Part shown: in pieces, positions 15,421 through 22,335 of the stretch
How the letters are laid out: the number at the start of each line of letters is the position of its first letter
How positions within the stretch are numbered: the first letter of the stretch is position 1
Assembly (NCBI RefSeq): GCF_029607905.1
Contig: NZ_JAPHEH010000001.1
Location: 124,001-188,000, forward strand
Source of the DNA: Thiovibrio frasassiensis
Lineage (GTDB): Bacteria; Desulfobacterota; Desulfobulbia; Desulfobulbales; Desulfurivibrionaceae
Length of the DNA stretch: 64,000 nt
Direction of reading: 5' to 3'
The notes under the pieces: model-generated
Seen by the model: only the letters and a program-made list of their open reading frames with translations
Told to the model about the DNA's origin: nothing
Databases searched by the model: none
Position numbers and translations under genes: made by a program

Positions 15421-16077
15421 ATATATTTCGTTAAGGATTCTTACGAGTTCTTTTCCCCAGAACGTTAACGTGTAGCTTTGACTAATGTGATCAGGTTTTA
15501 CGTGCTCTCCAAAAAGTGCGTCAGGATTGTGTTTTATATATTCTAAATCAATTTTCACCATTCTGTACGGGAGGAAAAATGGCCCAATATCAACCATTAT
15601 GTTAGGGTTTACATGTCCATGGCGTAAATGGTGTAAGTTGAAAAAGAATGTTTTATTAACTGCCTCACACAGCAGCTCAAATGTGTCTTTTGATATCTCT
15701 TCACTAACATATCTCTTGAATAACTCGCCTGTTACCTTGGCTTTTTCGTCATCATCTGCTTTATCAAGAAGTATGAGAAGTTTTTCCCCAACCTTTTTTC
15801 GGTAACCCTCTTTATCCAATTTCTCGAGAAATTTGCTTAAAGACTCTTGGTCTACCGAATTTATTTGATTAAGGAATATTCCTATTTTTCTTATTAGATA
15901 TCTATCTCTAAATGCTAATACTGCCTTCCCTGTATTGGTCAAATTACTAATTATGGGGATTGATTTAATAAGTTCATCTTCGCAAATTTGGTCTAATATT
16001 ACTTCCGAGTTATTGATTAATAAATCTCGGCAGTTCTTATCCCTAAGTAAATCAATAAATTTTGAAGAGAGAGACAT
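15415..16077 (-). CDS. Uncharacterised helical protein in cassette 1
   Basis: A 220-residue, mostly helical, AT-rich gene product. An amphipathic segment (PIISNLTNTGKAVLAFRDRY, near 40) is followed by charged helices containing LLDKADDDEKAKVTGELF and EISKDTFELLCEAV, then a C-terminal strand YTLTFWGKELVRILNEIY. The central pattern resembles uncharacterised proteins found in accessory regions, but no named family can be claimed. The start at 16077 lies 15 bases after a GTTAGCC recombination box; the stop TAA is inside attC A, marking it as a cassette gene. Confidence 0.72.
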   Translation of the reverse strand: MSLSSKFIDLLRDKNCRDLLINNSEVILDQICEDELIKSIPIISNLTNTGKAVLAFRDRYLIRKIGIFLNQINSVDQESLSKFLEKLDKEGYRKKVGEKLLILLDKADDDEKAKVTGELFKRYVSEEISKDTFELLCEAVNKTFFFNLHHLRHGHVNPNIMVDIGPFFLPYRMVKIDLEYIKHNPDALFGEHVKPDHISQSYTLTFWGKELVRILNEIYG

Positions 16078-16092
16078 AGTTTTATTTTCTTA

Positions 16093-16283
16093 GGCTAACA
16101 ATAATATTATCGAGCTAGCTCGAGTTGTTTTTTTCTGCTCGATTTCTGGCCCTTTAATTGATTTTCCCGGGCAAGTTTTGAGCATTTTTTCACTTAAATA
16201 GCCACATATCCACCCCGCAAGGGGGTGTTATCGAGCTGGCTACATAATTCCGGCTAAAATTATCCGGGGGTGTTATATCTCTA
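16093..16283. repeat. Repeat-rich flank of the cassette array
   Basis: This gap of 306 bases between the first cassette gene and the M23-like gene carries no gene. It contains a near-identical 14-mer TTATCGAGCTAGCT / TTATCGAGCTGGCT (16107 and 16228), an 11-bp direct repeat GGGGGTGTTAT (16221 and 16266), a hairpin TAGCCA...CACCCC-GCAA-GGGGTG...TGGCTA (16199-16242) and a TCGAGCTAGCTCGA palindrome (16110-16123). The GGCTAAC box at 16093 is the array boundary. It may be a decayed attI or attC. Confidence 0.5.
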
Positions 16284-16383
16284 CCTGACACCATAGAGCA
16301 ATTCAAGATTATTATCCTGAGAATGGCCTGAACAAAACACCGGCCTCGACACCTCACCTTCTTCCTCGCCTGACCCAATACCC

Positions 16384-16947
16384 ATGATCCCGGACTCCCA
16401 ATTTACCAGCACCTTCCTGAACCTGAACCACCTTGCCGGAGTATGCCCCGGCTGGCTCTTCCTCCCCGGCATGCTCTTTCAGAACACCGAAGCGTGGTGG
16501 AAACACAGCTCCCGCCAAACCCCGCACGAAGGTATTGACCTGCTCTTTCTGACAGACCGCGATGGACAGCGGCAGGAGCTGCCGAAGCAGGGTCTGATTC
16601 CGCCGCTCTGGGATGGTGAGGTGATTGCGCTGTTCGACGATTTTCTCGGCAGCACCGTGGTGGTCCGGCATTCGGTGATGGATGGGCAGGGGTGGAGGCT
16701 TGTTTCCCTCTATGGCCATGTTCACCCTTTGGTGGAATGCGGAGCGCAGGTTTGTGCAGATAAACCGCTGGCAACGGTTGCAACAGGCAAGGTGCGGGGA
16801 TCTTCGGCCCCGCCGGATCATCTCCACCTCTCCCTTGGCTGGCTGGCGCCGGGCTGGCGGGCTACGGAGCTGGAGTGGCCGACCCTCTGGCGCAACCCCG
16901 GCATCGTGCTGATCGATCCCCTGCCCTTGATTCAGCCCAAGGCGTGA
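16384..16947 (+). CDS. M23-like (lysostaphin-type) metallopeptidase domain protein
   Basis: A 187-residue protein. The zinc-peptidase signature is visible as HEGIDLLFL (His and Asp, near 48), LYGHVHP (near 110) and the paired histidines DHLHLSLGWL (near 145), the usual H...D...HXH order of peptidoglycan endopeptidases. No signal peptide or LysM domain is present, and the spacing is short, so it may be degraded or act on another substrate. Its 3' end overlaps the CofD-like gene by 16 bases in convergent orientation. No clear ribosome-binding site precedes 16384. Confidence 0.65.
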   Translation: MIPDSQFTSTFLNLNHLAGVCPGWLFLPGMLFQNTEAWWKHSSRQTPHEGIDLLFLTDRDGQRQELPKQGLIPPLWDGEVIALFDDFLGSTVVVRHSVMDGQGWRLVSLYGHVHPLVECGAQVCADKPLATVATGKVRGSSAPPDHLHLSLGWLAPGWRATELEWPTLWRNPGIVLIDPLPLIQPKA

Positions 16948-19181
16948 GCGGCGGAAGGCTGCAACTGCGGGGCGTTGTAGCGGAAGACCACGGTGCGGAA
17001 GAAATCGATCATCGCCTGTCTGCGCCCGGCGATCCGTTTCTGCTCCGGGATCAGGCCGCAGGAGGTCATGCGGTCGATGGACATCTTGTATTCGATATGG
17101 CAGACATGGCGGTTGTCCAGGTACCAGGCATAGGTTAACCCGAAGAGCAACCCCGGCGGGGTGAACCCTTCGTCGCCGTTGACCAGCCGGGTATAGAGAT
17201 TGGGATCGCTGGTGGACTGCCGCATCCGCACTAGGCCGAGAAACTGGGCCAATTCCTCCGGGCTAAAAAAAGAGCGCAACTCCGTTTCCGGCCGCAGCCG
17301 CAAGCGAAACTCATAGCCCAAGGATTCGCCCTCCCGCTCCACGGGCAGCCTTCGTTTTTCCTTGGCATAGTTGCCCAGCAATGACTGGCCCAAGGCGATC
17401 AACAGCCCCACCTCAAACTGCTCCGGTTCACCGAGGATATCCTTGCGGATCTTGATCATCCGGTCCCGTGGATCATAAAACGAAAGGATGGTATCCCAGG
17501 CCAGGTTCCGCCCCCATTCCTCCCGATCCAGCAAAACGATGCCCGCCACCCCGTCGAGATGGCTGAGGGGAATATCCCCGTGCCGCCAGAAGATCTCGGC
17601 CAGCACCGGTTGCAGCTCCGGGGCAATGGCCAGAGCATGCAGCCGTTTTCGGATCGCGCCAAAACGCTGGCTCGCCGTCTGGCCGTGGGGATCGAGAAGT
17701 ACCTCCACCCCGCCGCCTGAGCCGGGAAGCCGCTTGGCTTCGGTTTTCCCCAAGGATTCGCGGATCGCCCACATCACCCGCACCGCCGCGGCCAGGGAGG
17801 CGGGATCATGCTGGATCACCCGCCGCTGCTCCATATCCGCCTGATCGTACAGCCGGGCCTCCACCGGAGCAAAACCCATCTTTCGGACCTTGTCGCGGTC
17901 GAGATAGATGGGCACCTTGTTTTCCAGGGCGTAGCTCTGGAGGATAGAACCGGGGATATCCCCCAGCCCGAGGACGAGAATCTGGGCAAACAACCCCTCC
18001 ATCCCGCCGGGGATGTTGCGGTGATAGGCGGCAAGCAGATCGGAGACATGGAACCGCTTTTGCTGATCGTCGTGGGCCATGTCGGTTTCCCCGGCCTGGA
18101 TCCAGAGATTAGCAACGAGCATCTTAAGCGCCCAGCGGTTATCGCGGATCGCCTGGGCAATGCCCGGCACCTGCAGGATCGGGACGATACTGGTAAAGAG
18201 GCTGCCCGGAGCGAAGAGGATGATATCCGCCTCCGCGATGGCAGCCAGGACCTGGGGCGGGGCCTGGGGCGCAGCGGCATACTCCACGAAGACCCGGTCC
18301 ACCGGATAGCCGCGCCGGACCTGGCCCGACTTGAACTCGCCGCTCACCAGCACGCCGTTGGCGTAGAGCACCTTGAGCCGGGCCGGGGTGGTGGTGCAGG
18401 GAAAGACCGCCTCGGGATTGGCGCCGATCAGTTCCGCCAGCCGGGAGATCCCCGCCACCTCGTCATGCCGGATGAGGATACTGGCGGCAAGGAGCAGATT
18501 ACCCAGGCAATGGGACCGGTCGAGCTGCAGGTTCAAACGGGGCTCGGAAAACAGCGCTTCGAGCAGGTGCGAAAGCCCTTGCCCCATACCTTGGGGCAGC
18601 AAAGCCAGATCCACGCCCGCATCGCGGAGCAGATCACGGGACGAAGCAGGCCGGGCAGTGAAGCGGTGATTGAACAGGGCATGGATCTCCCGGCAGGCCA
18701 GGAGCGCTTCCTGCTCGTCGAGATCGTATTGCTGGTGCAGCTGCGCCTGGCGGATGGAAGAAAGGAGCACGTGGCGGAGATCGCCCAGGGCAATGAGGGG
18801 CAGATCCTTGAGCAGCTCGCCGGTGGAGCCGCCATCGTCGGTGACGCAAACCACGGCCCGGGTCTGGGGAAAAACCTCCTTCAGTCCCTGGAAGGGATCA
18901 GCGGGCCAGAGGGGATTGCGGCTGTCGCCGCCGATGAGGTTGGAAAGCCCGGTGCCGCCGCCGAAAACCACCACCCGGACATCCTTGGTCTGGGTGGCGT
19001 TCAGGGCGGCGGTCAGACAGGCCAGCTCCGTGGCCATGCCCGGGGGGGCAGGCGGGGGGCCGGACAGGGCCAGGGCGATGAGCTTTTCGGCCAGATCGCC
19101 CTCGGGCAGCAGATCGAGCAAACCGAAGCGCGCCTCGGCCTGGCGGGCAATCAACTCGTTGACGGACAGGGATTCAGTCAA
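16932..19181 (-). CDS. CofD/YvcK-like (gluconeogenesis factor family) protein
   Basis: A 749-residue protein. The central part (residues about 80-470) is a CofD/YvcK domain, which binds nucleotide-sugar-like ligands: VVVFGGGTGLSNLIGG, VCVTDDGGSTGELLKDL and the later ILFAPGSLFTSIVPIL are the diagnostic loops. The C-terminal ~270 residues are an additional domain without a recognised family (includes FRLRLRPETELRSFFSPEEL). The start is TTG at 19181, chosen because GGAGAAG lies four bases upstream; the frame continues upstream but overlaps the mdh terminator. YvcK homologues control cell wall and carbon use; the extra domain makes the role here uncertain. Confidence 0.8.
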   Translation of the reverse strand: MTESLSVNELIARQAEARFGLLDLLPEGDLAEKLIALALSGPPPAPPGMATELACLTAALNATQTKDVRVVVFGGGTGLSNLIGGDSRNPLWPADPFQGLKEVFPQTRAVVCVTDDGGSTGELLKDLPLIALGDLRHVLLSSIRQAQLHQQYDLDEQEALLACREIHALFNHRFTARPASSRDLLRDAGVDLALLPQGMGQGLSHLLEALFSEPRLNLQLDRSHCLGNLLLAASILIRHDEVAGISRLAELIGANPEAVFPCTTTPARLKVLYANGVLVSGEFKSGQVRRGYPVDRVFVEYAAAPQAPPQVLAAIAEADIILFAPGSLFTSIVPILQVPGIAQAIRDNRWALKMLVANLWIQAGETDMAHDDQQKRFHVSDLLAAYHRNIPGGMEGLFAQILVLGLGDIPGSILQSYALENKVPIYLDRDKVRKMGFAPVEARLYDQADMEQRRVIQHDPASLAAAVRVMWAIRESLGKTEAKRLPGSGGGVEVLLDPHGQTASQRFGAIRKRLHALAIAPELQPVLAEIFWRHGDIPLSHLDGVAGIVLLDREEWGRNLAWDTILSFYDPRDRMIKIRKDILGEPEQFEVGLLIALGQSLLGNYAKEKRRLPVEREGESLGYEFRLRLRPETELRSFFSPEELAQFLGLVRMRQSTSDPNLYTRLVNGDEGFTPPGLLFGLTYAWYLDNRHVCHIEYKMSIDRMTSCGLIPEQKRIAGRRQAMIDFFRTVVFRYNAPQLQPSAAHALG

Positions 19182-19195
19182 TACGCTTCTCCGCG

Positions 19196-19227
19196 AAAAA
19201 GCGGTGCAAGGCGATGCGCCTTGCACC
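19196..19227 (-). terminator. Rho-independent terminator of mdh
   Basis: A perfect 11-bp stem GGTGCAAGGCG / CGCCTTGCACC (19203-19213 and 19217-19227) followed, on the minus strand, by GC and a five-U run (19196-19200). It begins 12 bases after the mdh stop codon and ends 14 bases before the CofD-like start codon. Confidence 0.82.
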
Positions 19228-19239
19228 TTTGCCGCTTAT

Positions 19240-20169
19240 TTACAGACCGGTGGCAGCCATCTGCTTGCGCACCGCCGTCTCGGACTCGGCCATGGCCTTC
19301 TGTTCCTCGTCGGTGAGCTTGAACTGGATGATCCGCTCAACCCCCTTGTCGCCCAAGACCACGGGCACCCCGAGGAAGCAGCCGGAAAAGCCGAACTCAC
19401 CCTCCACATAGGCGGCACAGGGCAAGACCCGCTTGCTGTCGGTGAGCACCGCTTCGGCCATCTCCACCGCCGCCAAACCCGGGGTGTAAAAGGCGCTGCC
19501 GGTCTTGAGATGGTTGACGATCTCGGCCCCGCCGTGCTGGGTGCGGTGGACGATGGCCGCCAGCTCCTCTGCAGACAACAGGTCGGTGACCGGAACCCCC
19601 GCCACATTGGCGAGCCGGATCAGCGGCAGCATATTGTCGCCGTGGATGCCCATGACCAGCGCATTCACGTCGCGGGGCGCCACACCCAAGGCCTCGGCCA
19701 GGAAGGTGCGGTACCGGGCGGAATCGAGGACCCCGGCCATGCCGATCACCCGCTCCCTGGGGAAGCCGGTGACCTTAAAGGCCGTGTAGACCATGGCGTC
19801 GATGGGGTTGGTGACCACGATCAAGACGCAGTCCGGGGCATGCTTGGCCACCTGCTCGGCACAGGACTTGACGATGGCCACGTTCTTGGCCAGGAGATCG
19901 TCGCGGCTCATCCCCGGCTTGCGGGCCAGGCCGGCGGTGATGATCACCACGTCGGAACCGGCCAGATCGGCGAAGTCGTTGGAACCGGTGATCCGGTTGG
20001 AAAATCCATCCACCGGCCCGGATTGCAGCAGATCCAGAGCCTTGCCCTGGGGCACGCCTTCCACCACGTCCAACAGGAGGATATCGCCCAGGCCCCGGCT
20101 GGCGGCCCAGTGGGCGGCGGTGGCGCCGACATTGCCCGCGCCGATGATGGTGATCTTGTTTCTTCTCAT
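19240..20169 (-). CDS. mdh: Malate dehydrogenase
   Basis: NAD-dependent interconversion of malate and oxaloacetate, in the cytoplasm. At 309 residues it is the LDH-like (MDH type 3) length. The NAD loop IIGAGNVGATAA is at the N-terminus, the substrate arginine loop ARKPGMSRDDLL near 84, NPIDAM near 120, and the catalytic histidine GIHGDNM near 177. GAGGGAAAAGAG precedes the start. A strong promoter lies directly upstream and a terminator directly downstream, so it is transcribed alone. Its product links to the carboxylase pair at 37-40 kb through oxaloacetate. Confidence 0.95.
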   Translation of the reverse strand: MRRNKITIIGAGNVGATAAHWAASRGLGDILLLDVVEGVPQGKALDLLQSGPVDGFSNRITGSNDFADLAGSDVVIITAGLARKPGMSRDDLLAKNVAIVKSCAEQVAKHAPDCVLIVVTNPIDAMVYTAFKVTGFPRERVIGMAGVLDSARYRTFLAEALGVAPRDVNALVMGIHGDNMLPLIRLANVAGVPVTDLLSAEELAAIVHRTQHGGAEIVNHLKTGSAFYTPGLAAVEMAEAVLTDSKRVLPCAAYVEGEFGFSGCFLGVPVVLGDKGVERIIQFKLTDEEQKAMAESETAVRKQMAATGL

Positions 20170-20183
20170 CTCTTTTCCCTCAA

Positions 20184-20212
20184 ATTATATGGTTAACAGT
20201 AGGTAATCTCAA
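20184..20212 (-). promoter_or_regulatory. Strong promoter for mdh
   Basis: Minus strand TTGAGA (20207-20212), 17 bases, perfect TATAAT (20184-20189). Transcription would begin near 20178, leaving a very short leader just long enough for the ribosome-binding site. Confidence 0.65.
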
Positions 20213-20242
20213 TAATGTCCGGTTGACTTTTCGCATTAAACT

Positions 20243-20349
20243 CCCCCTCCCTCGACGGGAGGGGGTTGGGGGGTGGGTGAGGTTGCCAACCACCTCAGAC
20301 TCTGCACGTTCCCCCTCACCCTATCCCTCTCCCGCATGGGGAGAGGGGG
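20243..20349. repeat. C/G-tract inverted repeats between mdh and kdsB
   Basis: Two hairpins of similar composition: CCCCCTCCC-TCGAC-GGGAGGGGG (20243-20265) and CCCTCTCCC...GGGAGAGGG (20325-20347), joined by a CCCCTCACC-type stretch. The pattern is the kind of dispersed CCCTCxCCC repeat seen between genes in many genomes. No coding capacity. Confidence 0.5.
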
Positions 20350-20418
20350 ACTCCGGGGGGAGAAGGGACTTTCTTATCGTCTGCAATTTTCCCACCGGAC
20401 CATGCTGGGTCAAACTCG

Positions 20419-21192
20419 TTATTTGCCGTCTCTGCGGATCAGCTCTTCCACCCGCTCCAGATCCTGGGGGGTATCCACCTCGATGGAATCGTGCGCGGTG
20501 AGCACCACCTTGATGCGGTAGCCGAATTCCAGGGCCCGCAGCTGCTCCAATTTTTCAAACCGCTCCCACTCCCCCTCGGGCAGCCCGACAAAGGTGAGGA
20601 GAAACCCCTTGCGGTAGGCGTAAAAGCCGAGGTGCTTGTAGTAGGTGGGCACCTCCGGCTCCTCTGGGTTGCGCTGAAAGGGGATGGAGGCGCGGGAAAA
20701 ATAAAGGGCGTTGTTCTGCCGGTCGAACACGGTCTTGACGTGGTTGGGGTCGGTGATCTCCTCCTGGCGCACGATCTTGTAGATCAGGGTGGACATGGGC
20801 AGGGCCGGATCTTCGAGGAGCGGGGTGGCGACCTGGGCAATCACCTCCGCCTCGAAAAGCGGCTGGTCGCCCTGGATGTTCACCACCACGTCCTGCTCAG
20901 CGATCTCCATGATGGAGGCGGCCTCGGCCAGCCGGTCGGTGCCGGAGACATGGTCGGAGCGGGTCATCACCACCTCGCCGCCGAAGGAGCGGACGCACTC
21001 GGCGATCCGCTCGTCGTCGGTGGCCACCGCCACCCGGGAGAGCAGGGCCACCGCACGAGCCCGTTCGTAGACGTGCTGGATCATGGGCTTGCCCGCGATC
21101 TTGGCCAGGGGCTTGCCCTCGAAACGGTTGGAATGGTAGCGGGCCGGAATGATGGCGACAACTTTGGCTTGTGCTTTATGCTGGGTATCCAT
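20419..21192 (-). CDS. kdsB: 3-deoxy-manno-octulosonate cytidylyltransferase KdsB
   Basis: Activates Kdo (or amino-Kdo in some species) with CTP to CMP-Kdo for lipid A core assembly. It has 257 residues. The nucleotide-binding start IIPARYHSNRFEGKPLAKI, ATDDERI near 59, MTRSDHVSGTDRLAEA near 76 and VNIQGDQPLFE near 104 are the family motifs. An extended -10 (TGG then TATAGT, 21257-21265) lies upstream, and AGAGAAGATA provides the ribosome-binding site. It stands alone between mdh and the divergent rsmJ. Confidence 0.94.
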   Translation of the reverse strand: MDTQHKAQAKVVAIIPARYHSNRFEGKPLAKIAGKPMIQHVYERARAVALLSRVAVATDDERIAECVRSFGGEVVMTRSDHVSGTDRLAEAASIMEIAEQDVVVNIQGDQPLFEAEVIAQVATPLLEDPALPMSTLIYKIVRQEEITDPNHVKTVFDRQNNALYFSRASIPFQRNPEEPEVPTYYKHLGFYAYRKGFLLTFVGLPEGEWERFEKLEQLRALEFGYRIKVVLTAHDSIEVDTPQDLERVEELIRRDGK

Positions 21193-21256
21193 TATCTTCT
21201 CTGCTGTATGTGGTGCTGTTTGGCCGGAAAACCCCGGCCCGCAAAAAAACCTTTTG

Positions 21257-21265
21257 ACTATACCA
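21257..21265 (-). promoter_or_regulatory. Extended -10 promoter for kdsB
   Basis: Minus strand TGG followed by TATAGT. No good -35 box is visible, which fits an extended -10 type. It is 65 bases upstream of the kdsB start. Confidence 0.42.
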
Positions 21266-21344
21266 TGTACGGGAAATGATGCACCGGGAAAAAGTCGCCC
21301 ATCCCCTTCCCTCCTCCAAACCAGGAATCCAATCGCCAGCCGCC

Positions 21345-22133
21345 ATGACCAGCCCCGCTGAGAAAAACCCCATCGCCGTCAGTGCTGCCGAGCCGAGCCT
21401 GGCCGGGAAAGCCGCGAGCCTGGCCGCGGAGCTGGGGCTGCCGATTTACGAAAACGAAACCCCGCCTCCCCCCCTGCTGCTCACCCTGAGCCCGGAGCGG
21501 CTGGAGCTGCGCCAGACCGACAAGGGCGCGGAAGGTCCTTTGTATGTTGATTTCATCGGCGGCGCCATTGAGTACCGCCGCAAGCACACCAGCAGCCGCA
21601 AGGAGGGGATTGCCCGGGCCGTGGGCATCAAGGGGGCGCAACCGCCATCGGTGCTCGACCTCACCGCCGGTCTGGGCCGGGACAGCTTCATCCTCGCCAG
21701 CCTCGGCTGCACGGTGCGGATGGTGGAACGCTCTCCCGTGGTGGCCGCCCTGCTGGCGGACGGGATGGCGCGGGCACAAGCGGCGCCGAGCCTGGCCGGA
21801 ATCATGGCCCGGCTCACTCTTATGCTGGGCGACAGCCTGGAGATCCTGACGCACTGGCAGGGGAAACGACCCGAGGTGGTGTACATCGACCCCATGTACC
21901 CGCACCGCAGCAAAAGCGCCCTGGTCAAAAAAGAGATGCGGCTTATCCGGCTGCTGGTGGGAGATGACCAGGACAGCGATGCGCTGCTCACCGCCGCTCT
22001 GACCGTGGCCAGCAAAAGAGTGGTGGTGAAACGGCCCCGCTTGGCCCCGCCCCTGACCGGACCCGCCGCCAACTTCAGCCTCGGCGGCAAGAATAGCCGC
22101 TTTGATGTCTATCTGGTGCCACCAGCCCCCTGA
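21345..22133 (+). CDS. rsmJ: 16S rRNA (guanine-1516-N2)-methyltransferase RsmJ
   Basis: A SAM-dependent methyltransferase acting on the small ribosomal subunit. Family segments are abundant: YVDFIGGAIEYRRK near 66, VLDLTAGLGRDSFILASLGC near 102 (SAM loop), VVYIDPMYPHRSKSALVKKE near 185 (catalytic DPMYPH) and VKRPRLAPPLT. The start at 21345 is a choice among in-frame ATGs (21276, 21279, 21345); none has a strong ribosome-binding site, and the shorter form gives the usual family length (about 262 residues). Confidence 0.88.
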   Translation: MTSPAEKNPIAVSAAEPSLAGKAASLAAELGLPIYENETPPPPLLLTLSPERLELRQTDKGAEGPLYVDFIGGAIEYRRKHTSSRKEGIARAVGIKGAQPPSVLDLTAGLGRDSFILASLGCTVRMVERSPVVAALLADGMARAQAAPSLAGIMARLTLMLGDSLEILTHWQGKRPEVVYIDPMYPHRSKSALVKKEMRLIRLLVGDDQDSDALLTAALTVASKRVVVKRPRLAPPLTGPAANFSLGGKNSRFDVYLVPPAP

Positions 22134-22335
22134 ACCGCCTAACACCCCGCGCCACCCGCCTGCACGCAAAGGCAAACCATCTCTGCCCGCCGCGTCTCAA
22201 TGCAGCCATTTTTATCTGGACAACAGGTGCCTTTTTGTCGGAAACTAGAGAAGAATCCATGGCCGCTGCCCCACCATCCATTCTTCATTTTCTCTGTTTT
22301 TCCACGGCTCGACAGCCCATACCCTCTGACTGGTG

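Larger units (their letters stand above)
13428..16099 (-). mobile_element. Integron-type cassette array without integrase
   Basis: Three attC-like sites (13428-13495, 14374-14446, 15353-15420) and one lone R'-type box (GTTAGCC on the minus strand, 16093-16099) delimit three cassettes, all read on the minus strand. In two cassettes the gene's TAA stop lies inside the R'' box, a hallmark of cassette structure. The region is AT-rich against a GC-rich chromosome. No tyrosine-recombinase integrase lies within the window, so this fits a cluster of attC sites lacking an integrase, or the tail of a larger array cut from its platform. Confidence 0.7.

Noticed and set aside
17808-19316. A 502-codon open frame opposite the CofD-like gene
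   Set aside because: It crosses the mdh terminator and into mdh, has no start signal, and is histidine/glutamine-rich antisense sequence.
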